Assembly (NCBI RefSeq): GCF_042100115.1
Contig: NC_091273.1
Coordinates: forward strand, 682,001 to 746,000
Length of the DNA: 64,000 bases
Direction of reading: 5' to 3'
Source of the DNA: Alternaria dauci
Lineage: Eukaryota > Ascomycota > Dothideomycetes > Pleosporales > Pleosporaceae
The notes below the pieces were generated by a model. The model was not told the DNA's origin, did no database searches, and saw only the letters and a program-made list of their open reading frames with translations. This document shows positions 34,979 to 46,766 of this stretch, piece by piece. Position 1 is the stretch's first letter, and every line of letters starts with the position of its first letter. The position numbers and the translations under genes were made by a program.

Positions 34979-37748
34979 AGTGGTTTGATCGCTGTTTGAC
35001 GGTCTTCTGTCCTTCTGTCGATTCAGACCATACCCGGTATCACGCTTGCGTAGCACACGACCCTTCCCAGGATACTTATGCTAGAGGTGTCGTAACAACG
35101 TCACGGTCGCTTCTGTCCTCACGTTGGAGGATTGTGTGTTCCATGCGGATCAACGCCCAACGATATATCCCCACCGTGTTTATTTCTTCTTCTTCTCGTG
35201 TTCATGAGCCTCGGAGTTTAAAGGGCAAAAGCTGGGTGCGGCTATTGCATGCATGAATAGCAAGTCTTCTGAATCGATCGGCGCCGGGTGAGGGTTACAG
35301 GCTTATTATAGGTGGTGGAATTGTCCATGGGAGATATGAATGAGGGCATCTAATTCTTGGTCTTTATCTTTTCTTACGTTTCTCTTCTGTTTTTGTTTCC
35401 GTGACTATCTTGGTGATGGTAAGTGTGAGCGAATCACCATGTGGACCCCAATACTCCAATGTGGTCTGACGATGATTTACGGATAGCTGTCTGAGCATTC
35501 TAACACCACTAGGAAATCAACCTGCGCTATCTTCGACGATTTCATTTATGAACATCGATGTGTTCTTGCCACTATATTCTATTCCAGAGTGTTGTTTTGG
35601 GGATCGGACAGCTCATGCCACATATTAAATCGTCACAGCAAACTTCCGAAAGGCCTTGAGCAGGATCAAAGTACTACGAACTTCATCGAAATGGACCCAA
35701 GAACGATATTTCCTCTACCATCCGTCGTCAGACTTGTATCTTTCAGGCTTCTAGTCTCGCGCCTAAATGGTGATATTCAATAGGCGGTGGGGAAAAAGCA
35801 TTAGATGCTGGCGTCCTCAAATACTAACATGCCTTTCCTTTTTGTCCCGCTAAACTTTCACATGTTCTACGATGTTATATGTTTTAGTAATAAGAGTAGT
35901 ACTACTAAGCGGAGTAGAAAAGAGACAGTTATTATTTAATTAGAATAATCTTTTAATTAGCACATAACTTATTATCACTAGGAATTTAGGATACGGAAGA
36001 GCGACAACCTCTAACGGACATAGTGGGTTTAGCTTACTATTTTGATACTCTTACATACTGTCTATGTTAGATATCTTGTTTTAGTAAAAAAGGAAAGAAT
36101 TAAGTATCGTGTCGTTGAAGAAAGAAAAAGCAGTCCGCCATTCCTTAATTTATACCTCGGTCTGGTTGATTCCTCACAACATAGGTATGAATACCGATCT
36201 TTTTGAAGCGCTCATTTCTTTCCTTTACCTGGGTAGCCACGAGAGCTCGGCCTTTGAACTTTCACGTCCTGCAAAACTTCTCAGACATCTTCTTTGCCTG
36301 AAGCAATTTTGGAACCATGTACAACTCTCGCATTTCGGGGAACAAAGTTTTTCGCATGTACTGACGTGCTCTCATCTTTTGAGAGTCCTTGCGAGAGACT
36401 ACATACGTGGCAGACTCTCAGGTCTTTGTCATATGTCGTCTGTATTTTGATTTTCCGTATAGAGAGGTATAACAAGACTGTAGGGAAAGAAGACACAGCC
36501 AGTAGAGTCGACTCTTATATGGTCTCACAAGCTGCACTCTGTCTATGCCTTTATACAATTTCGAGGGAGGAAACCTCAGCGAAGTCGTACTCCAAAAGAG
36601 AGTCGATGTTTCGAAGGAAAGGGGGCGGACAACTTGGAAGTTTGTAATTGTGGTTTCGTGCTTTCAGAAGAGAAGAGAGGCATGTAGTCTCGGAAACGAG
36701 ATTTCTAGTTTCTCCGACATACATTCTTTGTCTTCGGATTTTGGGAAGATACCAGGAAGTATTGTGGAGGAACGAAGAACCTGAGATGTGATAGAAGACC
36801 TTAGTCAACGGAGCAAAACATGAATTATTGTCAGTCATCTTTCCAGAGAGTTGGTCGTTGCACAGAAATATACTCGGTCGTGAGTGTTGAAGGCTTATTA
36901 ACTGAAATGGTACACTCTTTTATGTGAAGGCTGCGGGCCATTCGAACTAGTCTTCATGTTCTGAATCTATAATGAGGATGAATGTTCTTTTTTCGGAGAT
37001 TCGCAATAGGCGTGTTTATAGGAAGCCAGACTAAGAGGTGATGGACGAATATATGTATCGACCCAAGCATTAGATCCAAGTACGACAATTTCAAAATGCC
37101 ACCGGTACAAAGCTCGCTGCTAACCATGGGCATCTTGGACAGGTCCTCGAACTCCATCGTTTTCTCGAAAGGTGACTTTGGAGAAGGCGTAGCCATCTCA
37201 CAGAAGCCGACGAAACAGACATTGTGCTGGAGTCCCGAGATTTTTGGATACCACCAAGGGCGACAAATCTTTCCATGGAATCTTTGGAATCCAATTTGTG
37301 GCTGCGTAGCCATATAGCATTTTAGTCTTTATTATGAAACTCATCTCGAACAGCGAAATAGGGCGTCTGAATGTCGGTTTTCGACTCGATAAAAGCATGC
37401 GATTTCTCGGACAGAATTTTGGTTTCCATTTTCGACCATACAGAAGAAGACATACCTTCCAATTTTCGTTATTTTGGAACAACAAGAGCATGGTATGATG
37501 TGAAAGACAAAAGAAAGTGGACAATAGTAAATTCCCGTATTTATGTGTAGTCAGCATGTGAGTGATGAGCTCAGGCAAGACAAGTTGAACCCCAAATGCT
37601 TGTTGGTAGGGATGTAAAGATATGCTACACATATAGCGATGTGCGTGTCTCGAGCTTACTATCGCCATGCTACCTTTTCCTCCAAACAGCGTACGCATCG
37701 GCTTGCATGATTACGTCTGTATTCTTCTTCACCATATACACAAGACTT
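34979..37748. other. Gene-poor 2.8 kb interval with AT-rich core
   Basis: No reliable gene. From about 35840 to 36110 the sequence is strongly AT-rich (for example TTATTATTTAATTAGAATAA), unlike the near-balanced composition of flanking genes. 36110-37700 contains overlapping ORFs on the minus strand (36954-37313 and 37198-37698) that read the same DNA in different frames, so at most one could be real and neither has a recognisable domain. It could be a decayed mobile element or a lineage-specific segment; no terminal repeat or transposase motif was seen. Confidence 0.5.
35840..36110. repeat. AT-rich block
   Basis: The base composition changes abruptly, with many short T/A runs and stop codons in all frames. 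This is typical of RIP-degraded repeats or AT isochores in Pezizomycotina, but no inverted terminal repeat or second copy is visible in the window, so the origin is inferred. Confidence 0.4.
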
Positions 37749-39146
37749 TCAACCCCGCCGCCTCCTCCTCCTACTCCTTCCACTTCTACTCTCCTGCACA
37801 TCCGCTGTCTCCATGAGCAATTCAATACCGCTCTTACCCTCCATTTTGCTCTCCTTCTCACCGTTTCCGTCACCACCACCATCAGCATAATCGCCACCGC
37901 CTGTGAGCCACTGCTCCACCACCGATACAAGCTCCCGTTTCTTACTTCTCTTCTCTGCCATTTTCTGCTGCCAACCCAGCAACCTAGCCTTGCTAGACAG
38001 TCTGCTGACTGGCGTTTTCCGTACGATCCGACCACGCGATGGGTAATGGATAATGTTGATCGCAGTCTGTCTTACCCGTCGCACGCGTAAACGCCTGGCG
38101 ACCTTCTTGCGGCGCGCAAACCTACGCTGACGAATAAGAGTTTCGATGATTTTGACCTCCTTTTTAGCATAGCTAATACCTAGTTCCCATATAAGGGAGT
38201 TTCTGCGTGCGTACTCCAACAGATCTGTGGGCGAAGTGCTAGGCACGACAGGCATCAGATCAGCATCGCGACCCCATCGTTGTATGAAGCGCCAGAAAGT
38301 CTGTCGTTTGCGCTGTTGAATGGTAGTCATGATGGTCCTTGCTTCATCCGTCAGATGTAGAACTTCTTGGATTGTATAACCTAACGTCTGGTTCAGAGCT
38401 TGCGATGTTTCCAATTTCGAGACAGGCATCCTGCGAATCCTGGGTCTGTACTGCTGAACCATGGCCAGGACAGCTCGGGCTTCTTCTGTCAGACAGGAGA
38501 CTTCTAGAACCGCGGATTGCATGTTTTTGTTGATCTCGGTGGATGTAGTCGTGCCGAAGGAAAGGAACTTTCGGACAGGCACTCCAGTAGTCGTAGACAA
38601 CACTGACCGAGTCTTATCTTCTTTGTCAACCTCGATCTCTTTTCGTGGTAATTTCCGAGCCCTCTGAGCTTTTTCAGCCTTCTTCTTCTCTCGCTTCAAG
38701 GCATTTCTCGCAAGTCTTTCTCTCCTTGACTTCTCTCTTTCTTTAGAGGAGATCCTCCTGGTGGGCGTGTAACGGGCCTCGCCTAAGAGAGAATTAGCCT
38801 CTTCCATCAGGTTCGCTACTTCGACCATGATCGTCCTCAATCTCGCAATCATTAACCGAACATGCCGTTGTCGAATTGTTGTCATGATCTCCTTGTGTTT
38901 CATCTTGTTCTCTTCGAACAACTTCTCAAGCCTGCGCATTATAGCTTTCGCTGTTCGGACCCGGAGTCGACCGCTGGTTGCACGTCCTTGTATTTTGAGT
39001 TTGTGAACCAGTTCTGATACTGTTAGTCTTGGAGGTGATCGTGGTCGCCCTTTGGCAGGAACGGCGCTGGAAAACTCGCGCACACTGGAAAGAGTGTTGG
39101 AGGTTGACGCATGTCGGAAGTTACTCTTCTGACGAGACGAGAACAA
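37749..39146 (-). CDS. Orphan basic coiled-coil/repeat protein (start uncertain)
   Basis: A 465-codon open frame, extremely rich in Arg and Lys. Its upstream end is a TTG; the first ATG is at 38939 (codon 70), giving 396 aa unless an unseen 5' exon supplies the start. Three copies of a helical repeat with consensus EVxxLx(E/D)EA(R/N) are visible: EVANLMEEANSLL, EVSCLTEEARAVL and EVLHLTDEARTIM, near 38822, 38504 and 38366. A related IMTTIRQRH / IMTTIQQRK segment also recurs. The tail is Gly/Asp-rich then poly-Arg (RSRRRRRRG). I do not recognise the family. It sits between a gene-poor AT-rich block and a mitochondrial-type gene. The repetitive structure argues for a real protein; nucleic acid binding is a guess. 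Confidence 0.6.
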   Translation of the reverse strand: MFSSRQKSNFRHASTSNTLSSVREFSSAVPAKGRPRSPPRLTVSELVHKLKIQGRATSGRLRVRTAKAIMRRLEKLFEENKMKHKEIMTTIRQRHVRLMIARLRTIMVEVANLMEEANSLLGEARYTPTRRISSKEREKSRRERLARNALKREKKKAEKAQRARKLPRKEIEVDKEDKTRSVLSTTTGVPVRKFLSFGTTTSTEINKNMQSAVLEVSCLTEEARAVLAMVQQYRPRIRRMPVSKLETSQALNQTLGYTIQEVLHLTDEARTIMTTIQQRKRQTFWRFIQRWGRDADLMPVVPSTSPTDLLEYARRNSLIWELGISYAKKEVKIIETLIRQRRFARRKKVARRLRVRRVRQTAINIIHYPSRGRIVRKTPVSRLSSKARLLGWQQKMAEKRSKKRELVSVVEQWLTGGGDYADGGGDGNGEKESKMEGKSGIELLMETADVQESRSGRSRRRRRRG

Positions 39147-39271
39147 ACCGGCTACATGTGGAATTGGCCGGTTGTTAGCTGAGTATGGCGGACTGACGGA
39201 CGGCTCAAATTGCAGTGTATTTGACCTATGGAATGGCTACTTGTAGTATCAGAATACATTGAAAGGAGAAG

Positions 39272-41073
39272 CTAGTCCATGACAGGCTCACCTACGTCCT
39301 CTTTCTGACTACTTTCTGGCATAGTGTCCACTTTCTTAGTATCCTTGTCCTCAAGTCTCAATCTTGACGCAGCGAGGCGGGAGAAGGGAACGTCAATTGT
39401 AGTAATATTGACGGCGACGCCCTTGCCACTATTGGTATGGGAGTGTCGTGTGAGTGTCATTGGGCCTTCAGTCAGCGCACCAAAGCCATAGTAGACATGC
39501 AGCTTCTTTACTTCAGATGGAGAATGTTGCCAGGACTCTCCAGGAATTGAGTCAATGGTGCTAGGAACCGTGCCTAACTCCCAGCCCCAAGCAGTTTTAG
39601 AGTGTGTCCCTACACTGGTGCGACTGCTGGTTTTCTGAGCCATCTCCTCAAGGTCTGATCGTGGCGAGATAAAAAACTGTATCGAGTCTCCTTCTCGTAC
39701 CACTGGCGTAAGGGTCGATTCAAAATCTTCCGGATCATCCATTATGCCAAGCAAATCGTCTTGTTTTGGTTGCTCGGCAGCTCCATTGGCCGGAACAGGA
39801 TCCAGCGACAATAGACCTGCTTTCTTTCCCCAGCCACCGCCGCCGCTCAAGACCCGATGGAGGCGTGCTCCTTCTGTAACCGCTTTTGACACGAGCGTGT
39901 TCCACAAAGGGGGATTGCTACGCCACAGACGTTCCCAGGTATCTTCTTGTTTAGAGGCTGCACCTTCACTGTCCATTGGCAAGCTTGAGAGAAGCTCCTC
40001 TGTTCTAGTGGTGATGACAGGTTTCAATTCTCTGGGAATCACAAGTGCCCAAGCCACTGTCGCTTGCGCTGGCTGTCCTCGCGACGTGAAGAAACGAGGA
40101 ACGACATTCTCAAGTTCCGAGGAGGCTTGTATTGTTTTACCTTCCGGCCCGATAACCCCGCGGATGATGTTTCCCATGCACCCTTGGACTATGCGAGGCA
40201 TTGTCAGCGGGATTAGAGGTACGTTGAGAACGGGGGGAAGTTGTAAAGTGTCTTCTCGCTCAATCAAACGAATTCCGTGATGAGAAATGTCCTTTTTGGA
40301 CTCAAGAATCAGCCCTTGATCTTTGGCCAGAATCTTCCAAGTCGAAAGGATCATGGTCGATGGGGTACCCGTCTGAAAAACAGTGTTCGAGAGAGGCAGT
40401 CGTAATGTGTCTCGATAGATGGTGTCGTTGAAGACATTTTGGGCAAATATGAAATCGATGGCACCCTTGTCTGCTGGCGAAAGCTCTTGGGACGACACAG
40501 AGTCAGCAGGCGTAAGCAATACGTAGGCAATCCCCTCGAACCCAGTGCCAGCAACAGATGGCTCGGTAGCGCGTCGTGATAGTTCCTGATCTCGGGTCCC
40601 GTACTCCTGTTTGCGGATGGGAAGCTTGTCTACGACGGCACACAAGGCCTGTACGTGGAGATCTTCCTTGTGGCTCGCCTTCTGGTATACATGAAGGAGA
40701 GCTTTATGGAGAAAAGCATCGTCATCCAGTAAGTGTTGCGCATAAGACGGCGTGACGAAGAAGACACAGAAGGTCTTGTGTCGGGCTATATGATGAGGCG
40801 GGGCGTTGATATGCCGTATAAATTCATGTGGCTGCAAGACTGTCAGGATGTATCAGCGAGTCGATCTGAAGCTCTTACATGAGATTCAAGGGTTTTTGGT
40901 ACGATTGTGGCGCAGTGAAGGAAGCGAGGTTGTAATGGAGATGCAAAGCGAGAGGGTCCTGGTCGATTGAAGCCTCTCCACGTATTAGGTGTGCTGGTTG
41001 AGCAGCACAGAGTGCGAGTGGCGGCGGCGGCACGCCTCAGGACTGGCCATTGTCGCGTGACCAGTAGAGGCAT
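39272..41073 (-). CDS. Hypothetical protein with mitochondrial-type N-terminus
   Basis: Exons 40879-41073 and 39272-40831, joined across a 47-bp intron (ESH then PHEF); 584 aa. The first 60 residues are Arg/Ser/Ala-rich with no acids before residue 60 (MPLLVTRQWPVLRRAAAATR), a strong mitochondrial presequence. The mature part has HHIARHKTFCVFFVTP and other conserved-looking blocks (GCMGNIIRGVIGPEGKTIQ; GKGVAVNITTIDVPFSRLAA). It looks like a conserved fungal protein, but I cannot name the domain. The acceptor before CCA CAT GAA is needed to keep frame; an earlier AG would not. Confidence 0.82.
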
Positions 41074-41568
41074 CTGTCGAGGCTCAATGGACCATAGTGA
41101 AGGGTGGAGATGGTGTTGAAGAGGTGCAGATGGTCATGACGCACTATGAGAGGCTAGCAGATGGCACTAGCGTTCCAGACATGCCCGCGACCTGCAGAGG
41201 AGATGAGTACGTAAGCAGAGAGCCGCAACTCGCGACATTGGCCGTGGTACCATGGCAATCACTCCCGTCACCTGCCAGCCCACGCATTGAGTCTGTCAAA
41301 GCAGCCGTGTGCATACTCGCTGGGAGCCAAAAGGACGCCCAAGACCCGCCTCTGCCCCCGCCTCAGTGTCCGTGTTCGTATACGCCGCTGACACTTTTTT
41401 TTGGCGCGCCAGCCAGGCCACGTCTCGCACACCTCCTTGCGCCGAATCACGCCCGCCCGCAACCTCACCACCACCATCTGCCCTTGTTTCTTCTGATGCG
41501 CCCTTCATAGGTCCCCCTACCAGTCTGGCAGCCGCGGTTCGCCTTCCTTCCCAGTCGTCCAACCCACA
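41074..41568. promoter_or_regulatory. Divergent intergenic region
   Basis: 495 bp between the mitochondrial-type gene (-) and the Anp1 gene (+), carrying both promoters. Pyrimidine-rich just before 41569. Confidence 0.5.
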
Positions 41569-42726
41569 ATGTCACGCTCGTTTCGACGCTCGAATCCCAT
41601 TACCATAATCCTTGCCGGGATCCTCTGCATTGGCTTCTTCGTCTTCTTCTTCTCTGGTAGCGATGTACCGTCAATCGCCAGAAAGGGAGGGGGTGATGTA
41701 GCCTCGAATCCACTCTCCCCACCCTCGCTACCATTCCGCAAGTCCAACGCGAATGCTCCGCAGGCCGCGCCGCCCGTCGTACACTATTACATGAACAACG
41801 TGACCAACACGCGCACGCCAATCGAGAATGAAGAGACGGTTCTCATCCTCACGCCGCTGGCAAAGTTCTACCAGGAGTACTGGGACAACCTGCTCAAGCT
41901 CAGCTACCCACACCACCTCATCTCACTGGGCTTCATAATACCAAAAACAAAGCAGGGCAATGCCGCATACGCTGCGTTGCAGGCCCAAGTCACAAAGACA
42001 CAGACAGGGTCCAAGAAGAACCGCTTCGCTGCCGTCACCATCCTCCGCCAGGACACCGAGTCCCCGCTCCAGTCGCAGAGCGAGGCCGAGCGTCACAAGA
42101 TGGAGAACCAGAAGGCACGACGGGCCGCCATGGCCAAGGCGCGCAATTCGCTCCTCTTCACGACCCTCGGCCCCACAACCTCGTGGGTTCTGTGGATGGA
42201 TGCCGACATCGTCGAGACCCCGCCCACGCTGATCCAAGATCTCGCCGACTATGACGTGCCCATCATCGTGCCCAACTGCTTCCAGCGATACTACAACGAA
42301 GAGAAGAAGGCTATGGATATCCGCGAATACGATTACAACAACTGGATCGACAGCCCCACAGCAAAGGACCTTGCTTCTAAGATGGGCAAGGACGATATTC
42401 TCTTGGAAGGTTATGCTGACATGGCTACCTACCGTAGCCTCATGGCCAAGATGTACGATACCTCTGCAGACCCCAAGGCCAAGATCAAGCTCGATGGTGT
42501 GGGTGGTGCCACTCTGCTTGTCAAGGCAGAAGTACACCGAGACGGCGCCATGTTCCCGCCTTTTGCCTTTTACCACCTCATCGAGACTGAGGGGTTTGCC
42601 AAGATGGCAAGCCGATTGAACTGGGAAAGTTTCGGATTGCCAAACTACCTGGTAAGTGATTATTCATTATGCTTGCCTCGCACTGCTTGCTAACTCGCAC
42701 CCAAGGTGTACCACTACAATGAGTAA
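41569..42726 (+). CDS. anp1: Mannan polymerase II complex Anp1-type subunit (GT62)
   Basis: Golgi alpha-mannosyltransferase of the Anp1/Mnn9/Van1 family, part of a complex that builds the N-glycan outer-chain backbone. Exons 41569-42651 and a 21-bp last exon 42706-42726 (VYHYNE stop) with a 54-bp intron; 367 aa. Type II topology: a short cytosolic N-terminus (MSRSFRRSNP), then a membrane span (ITIILAGILCIGFFVFFF). The catalytic part includes ENEETVLILTPLAKFYQEYW, the DXD motif SWVLWMDADIVETP (divalent cation/GDP-mannose), DDILLEGYADMATYR, and FPPFAFYHLIETEGFAKMA. The family is certain; Anp1 rather than Mnn9 or Van1 is my best guess. Confidence 0.92.
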
Positions 42727-43401
42727 CAAGATTGGAGGTCATGTACAATTTATTTGCAAGCTGCCTCGTTTGGCGGTCTTGGGGCGGCGTTGAGAGGGGC
42801 GCATTACTGCCACACTGTTGTTATCATGAGCGCTGCATGTACGAGATAGTCGTGTATCAAAGGTATACAAGGCTTGCTGGCAAGAGATTCCTACGTATAC
42901 CAGCAACATCCTTGAATTGGAATATGAAAGTCTGCACTACAATACTGTGCGCCTTCTCTCAATACAAAACTAACGCAGGATGATGCGCACTGTCCAGACT
43001 GTTCCAAAAAGATTAGCCCTCAATTATGTGGGTTGCGGAAAACGCGTCGTTTCTATAGGCTGTTCGCGAATGCACGTCTTGCGTGACTTCCAAGCACAAT
43101 CATGCCACATCTATCTTAAGCTTTAACATGCCTAGTCCAGAGTATCTGCAGGCATCCAAGGGTCAAGTGCATCATGCATCGATATGCAACATGTACGCAG
43201 ACGACCACGATCACCCCCGCGGGGAACGGCTCATCGCGTGCGACCGATACTCGCCCGAGTCCAGATCGGTGCATGACGGTTCGCACAACGTTCACACGAC
43301 CATGCCGTAACGACATCCAAAGGCTTACCTATACGGGTCTACCGGAATAAAAACCACATCGCCCAGAGATCAGAACACAGGTCAGAAAAGAGCAGGAAAG
43401 C
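42727..43401. other. Intergenic
   Basis: 3' flank of Anp1 and promoter of the DUF202 gene. No gene seen. Confidence 0.5.
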
Positions 43402-44307
43402 ATGGCAGACATAGCCGGACCCCGGAAACGCGGTACCGACCGCAGCGATAGCATGCCACCACGAACGCTCAGCGCCGACGAAACCTCGCCCATAGTCACA
43501 AGCTCGCAATCCCGCAATCACCAGGACTACAACTCCATATCTCCTGATATGCGTGCGCGCGACCACTTCTCCGACACGAAAGCAGCCAACCCATCGCAGG
43601 ATCCAAATGGCGCGTCTGCCATACCTCAGGAATACGCCGCTACAGAACACGGCGGACGACAAGAAGGCACGGCAGGCAATCTACAACCAGCAACCGACCA
43701 GCGACAGTCGAAAGGGGACACCACCACGGAGCGCACAAGAAGCGCACAGAGAGAAGCCGCAGCGGTGGAACAACGAGAAAAGAGTTGGTGGAGCGGGTTC
43801 TGGGACAAATACGGCAGCGTGGAACTGGACAACAAGGGGAGTGTTGCAAGAGACCATTTAGCCTTGGGTAAGCACACCTTTCTATCCTCTCCACCGGCAT
43901 ACAAACCCAAAGGGATTATCAGTTACTAACAAAACCATTCAACAGAACGCACCTTTCTAGCCTGGCTCCGTACCTCCCTTTCCTTTGCTAGCATCGGCAT
44001 AGCAATAACGCAACTCTTTCGCCTAAACACGTCCCTAGCACACTCACCAGAGTCATCTCACACGACGTCTGCGCAAGCCAAACTACGGCATTTGGGGAAA
44101 CCGCTCGGCGCAACCTTCATCGGCATTTCCATCGTGATGCTTTTGATAGGTTTCCATCGGTACTTTGAGGCCCAGCACTATGTTATACGGGGCAAATTCC
44201 CGGCGTCGAGGGGGAGCATCATCATAGTTAGTGTGATAGCGGGCGCGCTGATAGCCAGTTCCCTCATCATCATACTGGTCACGGCACCGTCCGCGTTTGA
44301 GAGTTAA
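43402..44307 (+). CDS. DUF202 (YidH-like) membrane protein
   Basis: Exons 43402-43867 and 43946-44307, with a 78-bp intron; 275 aa. The N-terminal 130 residues are disordered and Ser/Gln/Arg-rich. The DUF202 domain starts with the hallmark [16 protein letters not shown] (about residue 156), followed by three membrane spans (about 165-180, 208-226 and 248-268). DUF202 is found in small bacterial membrane proteins and fused to yeast vacuolar VTC subunits; the fungal stand-alone form has no established function. Location is likely an internal membrane or plasma membrane. Confidence 0.9.
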
Positions 44308-44360
44308 GAAAGAAGAAGAAGATGATGATGATGATGATAATGATGATGACAATGAAGAAG
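44308..44360. repeat. Microsatellite in 3' flank (AAG/ATG units)
   Basis: A run of AGA/AGAAG followed by about eight GAT units (GATGATGATGATGATGATAA) and further ATG units. It lies directly after the DUF202 stop codon and before the convergent DBP5 3' end. Confidence 0.9.
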
Positions 44361-44581
44361 GGAGAGACTTGGTTTATCTTGTTGCTAAGCTTGGGTATCT
44401 TTGATTCATTTCCATCATACGTGATTCTTCTATCTTTTTCATAGAGGTCAACAGCTGCGTTGTTGCCTCTGTCATGTGTTTGCTATCGTTCAGAAGCCTG
44501 ATTCCCCCCAATTCATCATCCATGAATGACGTTCTAGACGCCTTGGAGGCTTTCTGCTCTTACTAAGCTATTCCAATGTCT

Positions 44582-46140
44582 CTATCCAGTGATGGCCTTT
44601 GTCATCTCTTCCGTGGTCTTGCCCGCTCGGGACGACTTGATGATCTTTTGAATCATATCCTCGACAGCGTCCCAGTCCGACGTGTCGATAGGGTGGAGGT
44701 CGGTCTTGAAGTAGTTTGCGATGAAGTTTAGTTGCGACCAGCTGTCCTTGTCGTGCACAAAGGTGAGGGCGACACCGACACGTCCGAAACGACCGGTACG
44801 ACCAATGCGGTGGAGGTATGTCTCTGGGTCTGCATCTTTTCCGTTTGCCATGGTTGGAACGTCCTAGTAAGAGATTAGTATGCATTACGAATATCTTCCT
44901 CGAGCGCAACTTACGTAGTTAATCACCATGGTGACGGATTGCACGTCGATACCACGAGCAAGGACGTTGGTGGTAATGAGCACCTTGGCCTCGCCGGAGC
45001 GGAACTGGTCGATGATGCGATCACGGTCAGGACCTTCGAGTGCACCACTCAACTGTGCGACCTTGTGGCCTTCAGCAACCATGCGCTTCTCGAGCTCCTC
45101 GGCCGTCCTTCGGGTCCTGACGAAAATAATGGAAGACGCTTGTGTCATGAGACCATAGAACTTGAGCAATGTCGCGTACTTGTCGTTGTCCCTGTCGATA
45201 TCGATGTAGAGTTGTTTGATACCCTCAATGGTCAACTCTTCGTGAGCTAGAGTAAGCGTGTTCGCGTTGGGTGCGAAGCGCTTGGCGAATCCGATAACAT
45301 TGGGCGGGAAGGTGGCGGAGAAGAGGACTGTCTGGATGTCCTTGTTCAGAAGCGACTTGACGCGAGTACATTGCTCGCCCATGCCCTGCTGGTCCAGCAT
45401 ATTGTCGGCCTCGTCCAAGACCAGGATCTTTATGCTGTCCTTGTTGATGAGACGCCGCCTCAGCATATCCTGAACAGTGCCTGGAGTGCCAACGAGGATT
45501 TGGGCATTGAATTGCTGTCCTCGTCTTGACGGGTCGGGAATGGCAGCCATAGTCGTGAGGCCTTGCATGAATTGACCCATGTGTGTAATGACTCCAAGAA
45601 TCTGGCGGGCGAGTTCTCGACTAGGCGCGAGCGCCAACGCTTGCGGCTGGGGGTTGGAAAGGTCGACGCGGGAGAGGATGTTGAGCGAGAAGGCGGCGGT
45701 CTTGCCAGTTCCCGACTGCGACTGCGCGATCATGTTGGTAGGCGGCTCCATTAGGAGTAGAGGCAAAGCTTTCTCCTGAACTTTCGAAGGCTTGCTGAAG
45801 TTCATGTTGCGAATGCCCTTGAGAAGTTCTTGGGAGCTGTCATTGTTAGCTCGCCCGGTTTGTGAGAGCGTGTGCCTTACAGATTAAGCTCCTCGAACGA
45901 CTTGACCGAGTATAGCGGGTTGTTGGGGTCGGCCTGCAGGTCGGCAAGCTTGACCTCAACCTTGAACTCTGGTTCAGCCAGGGCAGAGCCATTTCCTGGT
46001 GGACCGCTGCCGTCGGTCTGAGCCTGTTCGAGCGACGAACTCTCCTGGGGTTCTTGTGCAGGAGTCTCCTTGACGGGTTCTTGCGCAGGAGTCTCGTCGA
46101 CGGGCTCCTGCTTGATGGGCGTCTCTTCAGTTGTCGACAT
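44582..46140 (-). CDS. DBP5: DEAD-box RNA helicase Dbp5 (mRNA export)
   Basis: ATP-dependent RNA helicase that removes Mex67 from mRNA at the cytoplasmic face of the nuclear pore with Gle1/IP6. Exons 45881-46140, 44915-45836, 44582-44863; introns 44 and 51 bp; 487 aa, normal length. The N-terminal 85 residues are Glu/Pro/Gln-rich. Motifs in order: Q motif ([13 protein letters not shown]), Walker A ([13 protein letters not shown]), [18 protein letters not shown] (VLDEADNML), SAT (FSATFP), ARGID ([10 protein letters not shown]) and [10 protein letters not shown]. The shortened last helicase loop fits Dbp5/DDX19. Divergent from BZZ1 with a 626-bp shared intergenic region. Confidence 0.95.
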
Positions 46141-46766
46141 GGCAGGAGATAGCGGGTCGCGTTGCAAGCGGTGAAGTTGGGAAGCTGCAACCTTTGGAGA
46201 CAGTCGCCGTGGTTTGCTGAGTGGAGCAGCTTGCTATGGACGCAAATGTGAGGCTCGCTCGAAACGGAATGGTGTTGTGGGAGGCGGAGGAATAGCTGTG
46301 TGGTTGCAGTTAGCAGGGAACGCGTTGGAAATTGTGAGAGCTCCAGAAGTCGACTTTGGCGGGGCTGAGGCGCTAGCCGGGTTTAGTGCGCAGGCCGCAT
46401 GAACAGGCCCCGAGCATGTGTGCAGGCGCGACCGAGTGAAAGCGCTCCATGGGCCCTGTTCCTGCATGCCATTGCAGTCGTCTGGCACCACCATTCACAA
46501 CACCACATAGTAGAACAGGAGCAGAAGAATACCAAGATCCGACGTCACCGGCCCAAGATCCCGGCTTGACCTCCTCGGCACGCACCGCCTCGTTGCCATT
46601 CCTCCTGCCCCACTAATTGGGCAGCCGGTAACCAAGACACCTGGTGTACTCCGCGTAACCCTTCCCGCCCTCGCCCTCGCCCTCGCCCCAGCAGTCCTCC
46701 ACCCTCTATGTCTGGGGTCCTAGTCCCCTCTCTCCAAGTGCTCGACCCATACACATTCCAGGAACC
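46141..46766. promoter_or_regulatory. Divergent intergenic region DBP5/BZZ1
   Basis: Must carry both promoters. It includes a CCCTCG hexamer repeat at 46664-46690 close to the BZZ1 side. No further element is identified. Confidence 0.5.
46664..46690. repeat. Hexanucleotide repeat (CCCTCG)n
   Basis: About four tandem copies of GCCCTC/CCCTCG, 76-103 bp before the BZZ1 start codon. Its position suggests a 5' leader or promoter element, but no function is shown. Confidence 0.85.

Noticed and set aside
35840..36110. Transposon call for the AT-rich block
   Set aside because: No transposase, integrase or terminal repeat seen; only composition supports it.
36954..37698. Two overlapping minus-strand ORFs (119 and 166 aa)
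   Set aside because: They read the same DNA in different frames with no domain; at most one could be real, and the region is in the gene-poor block.
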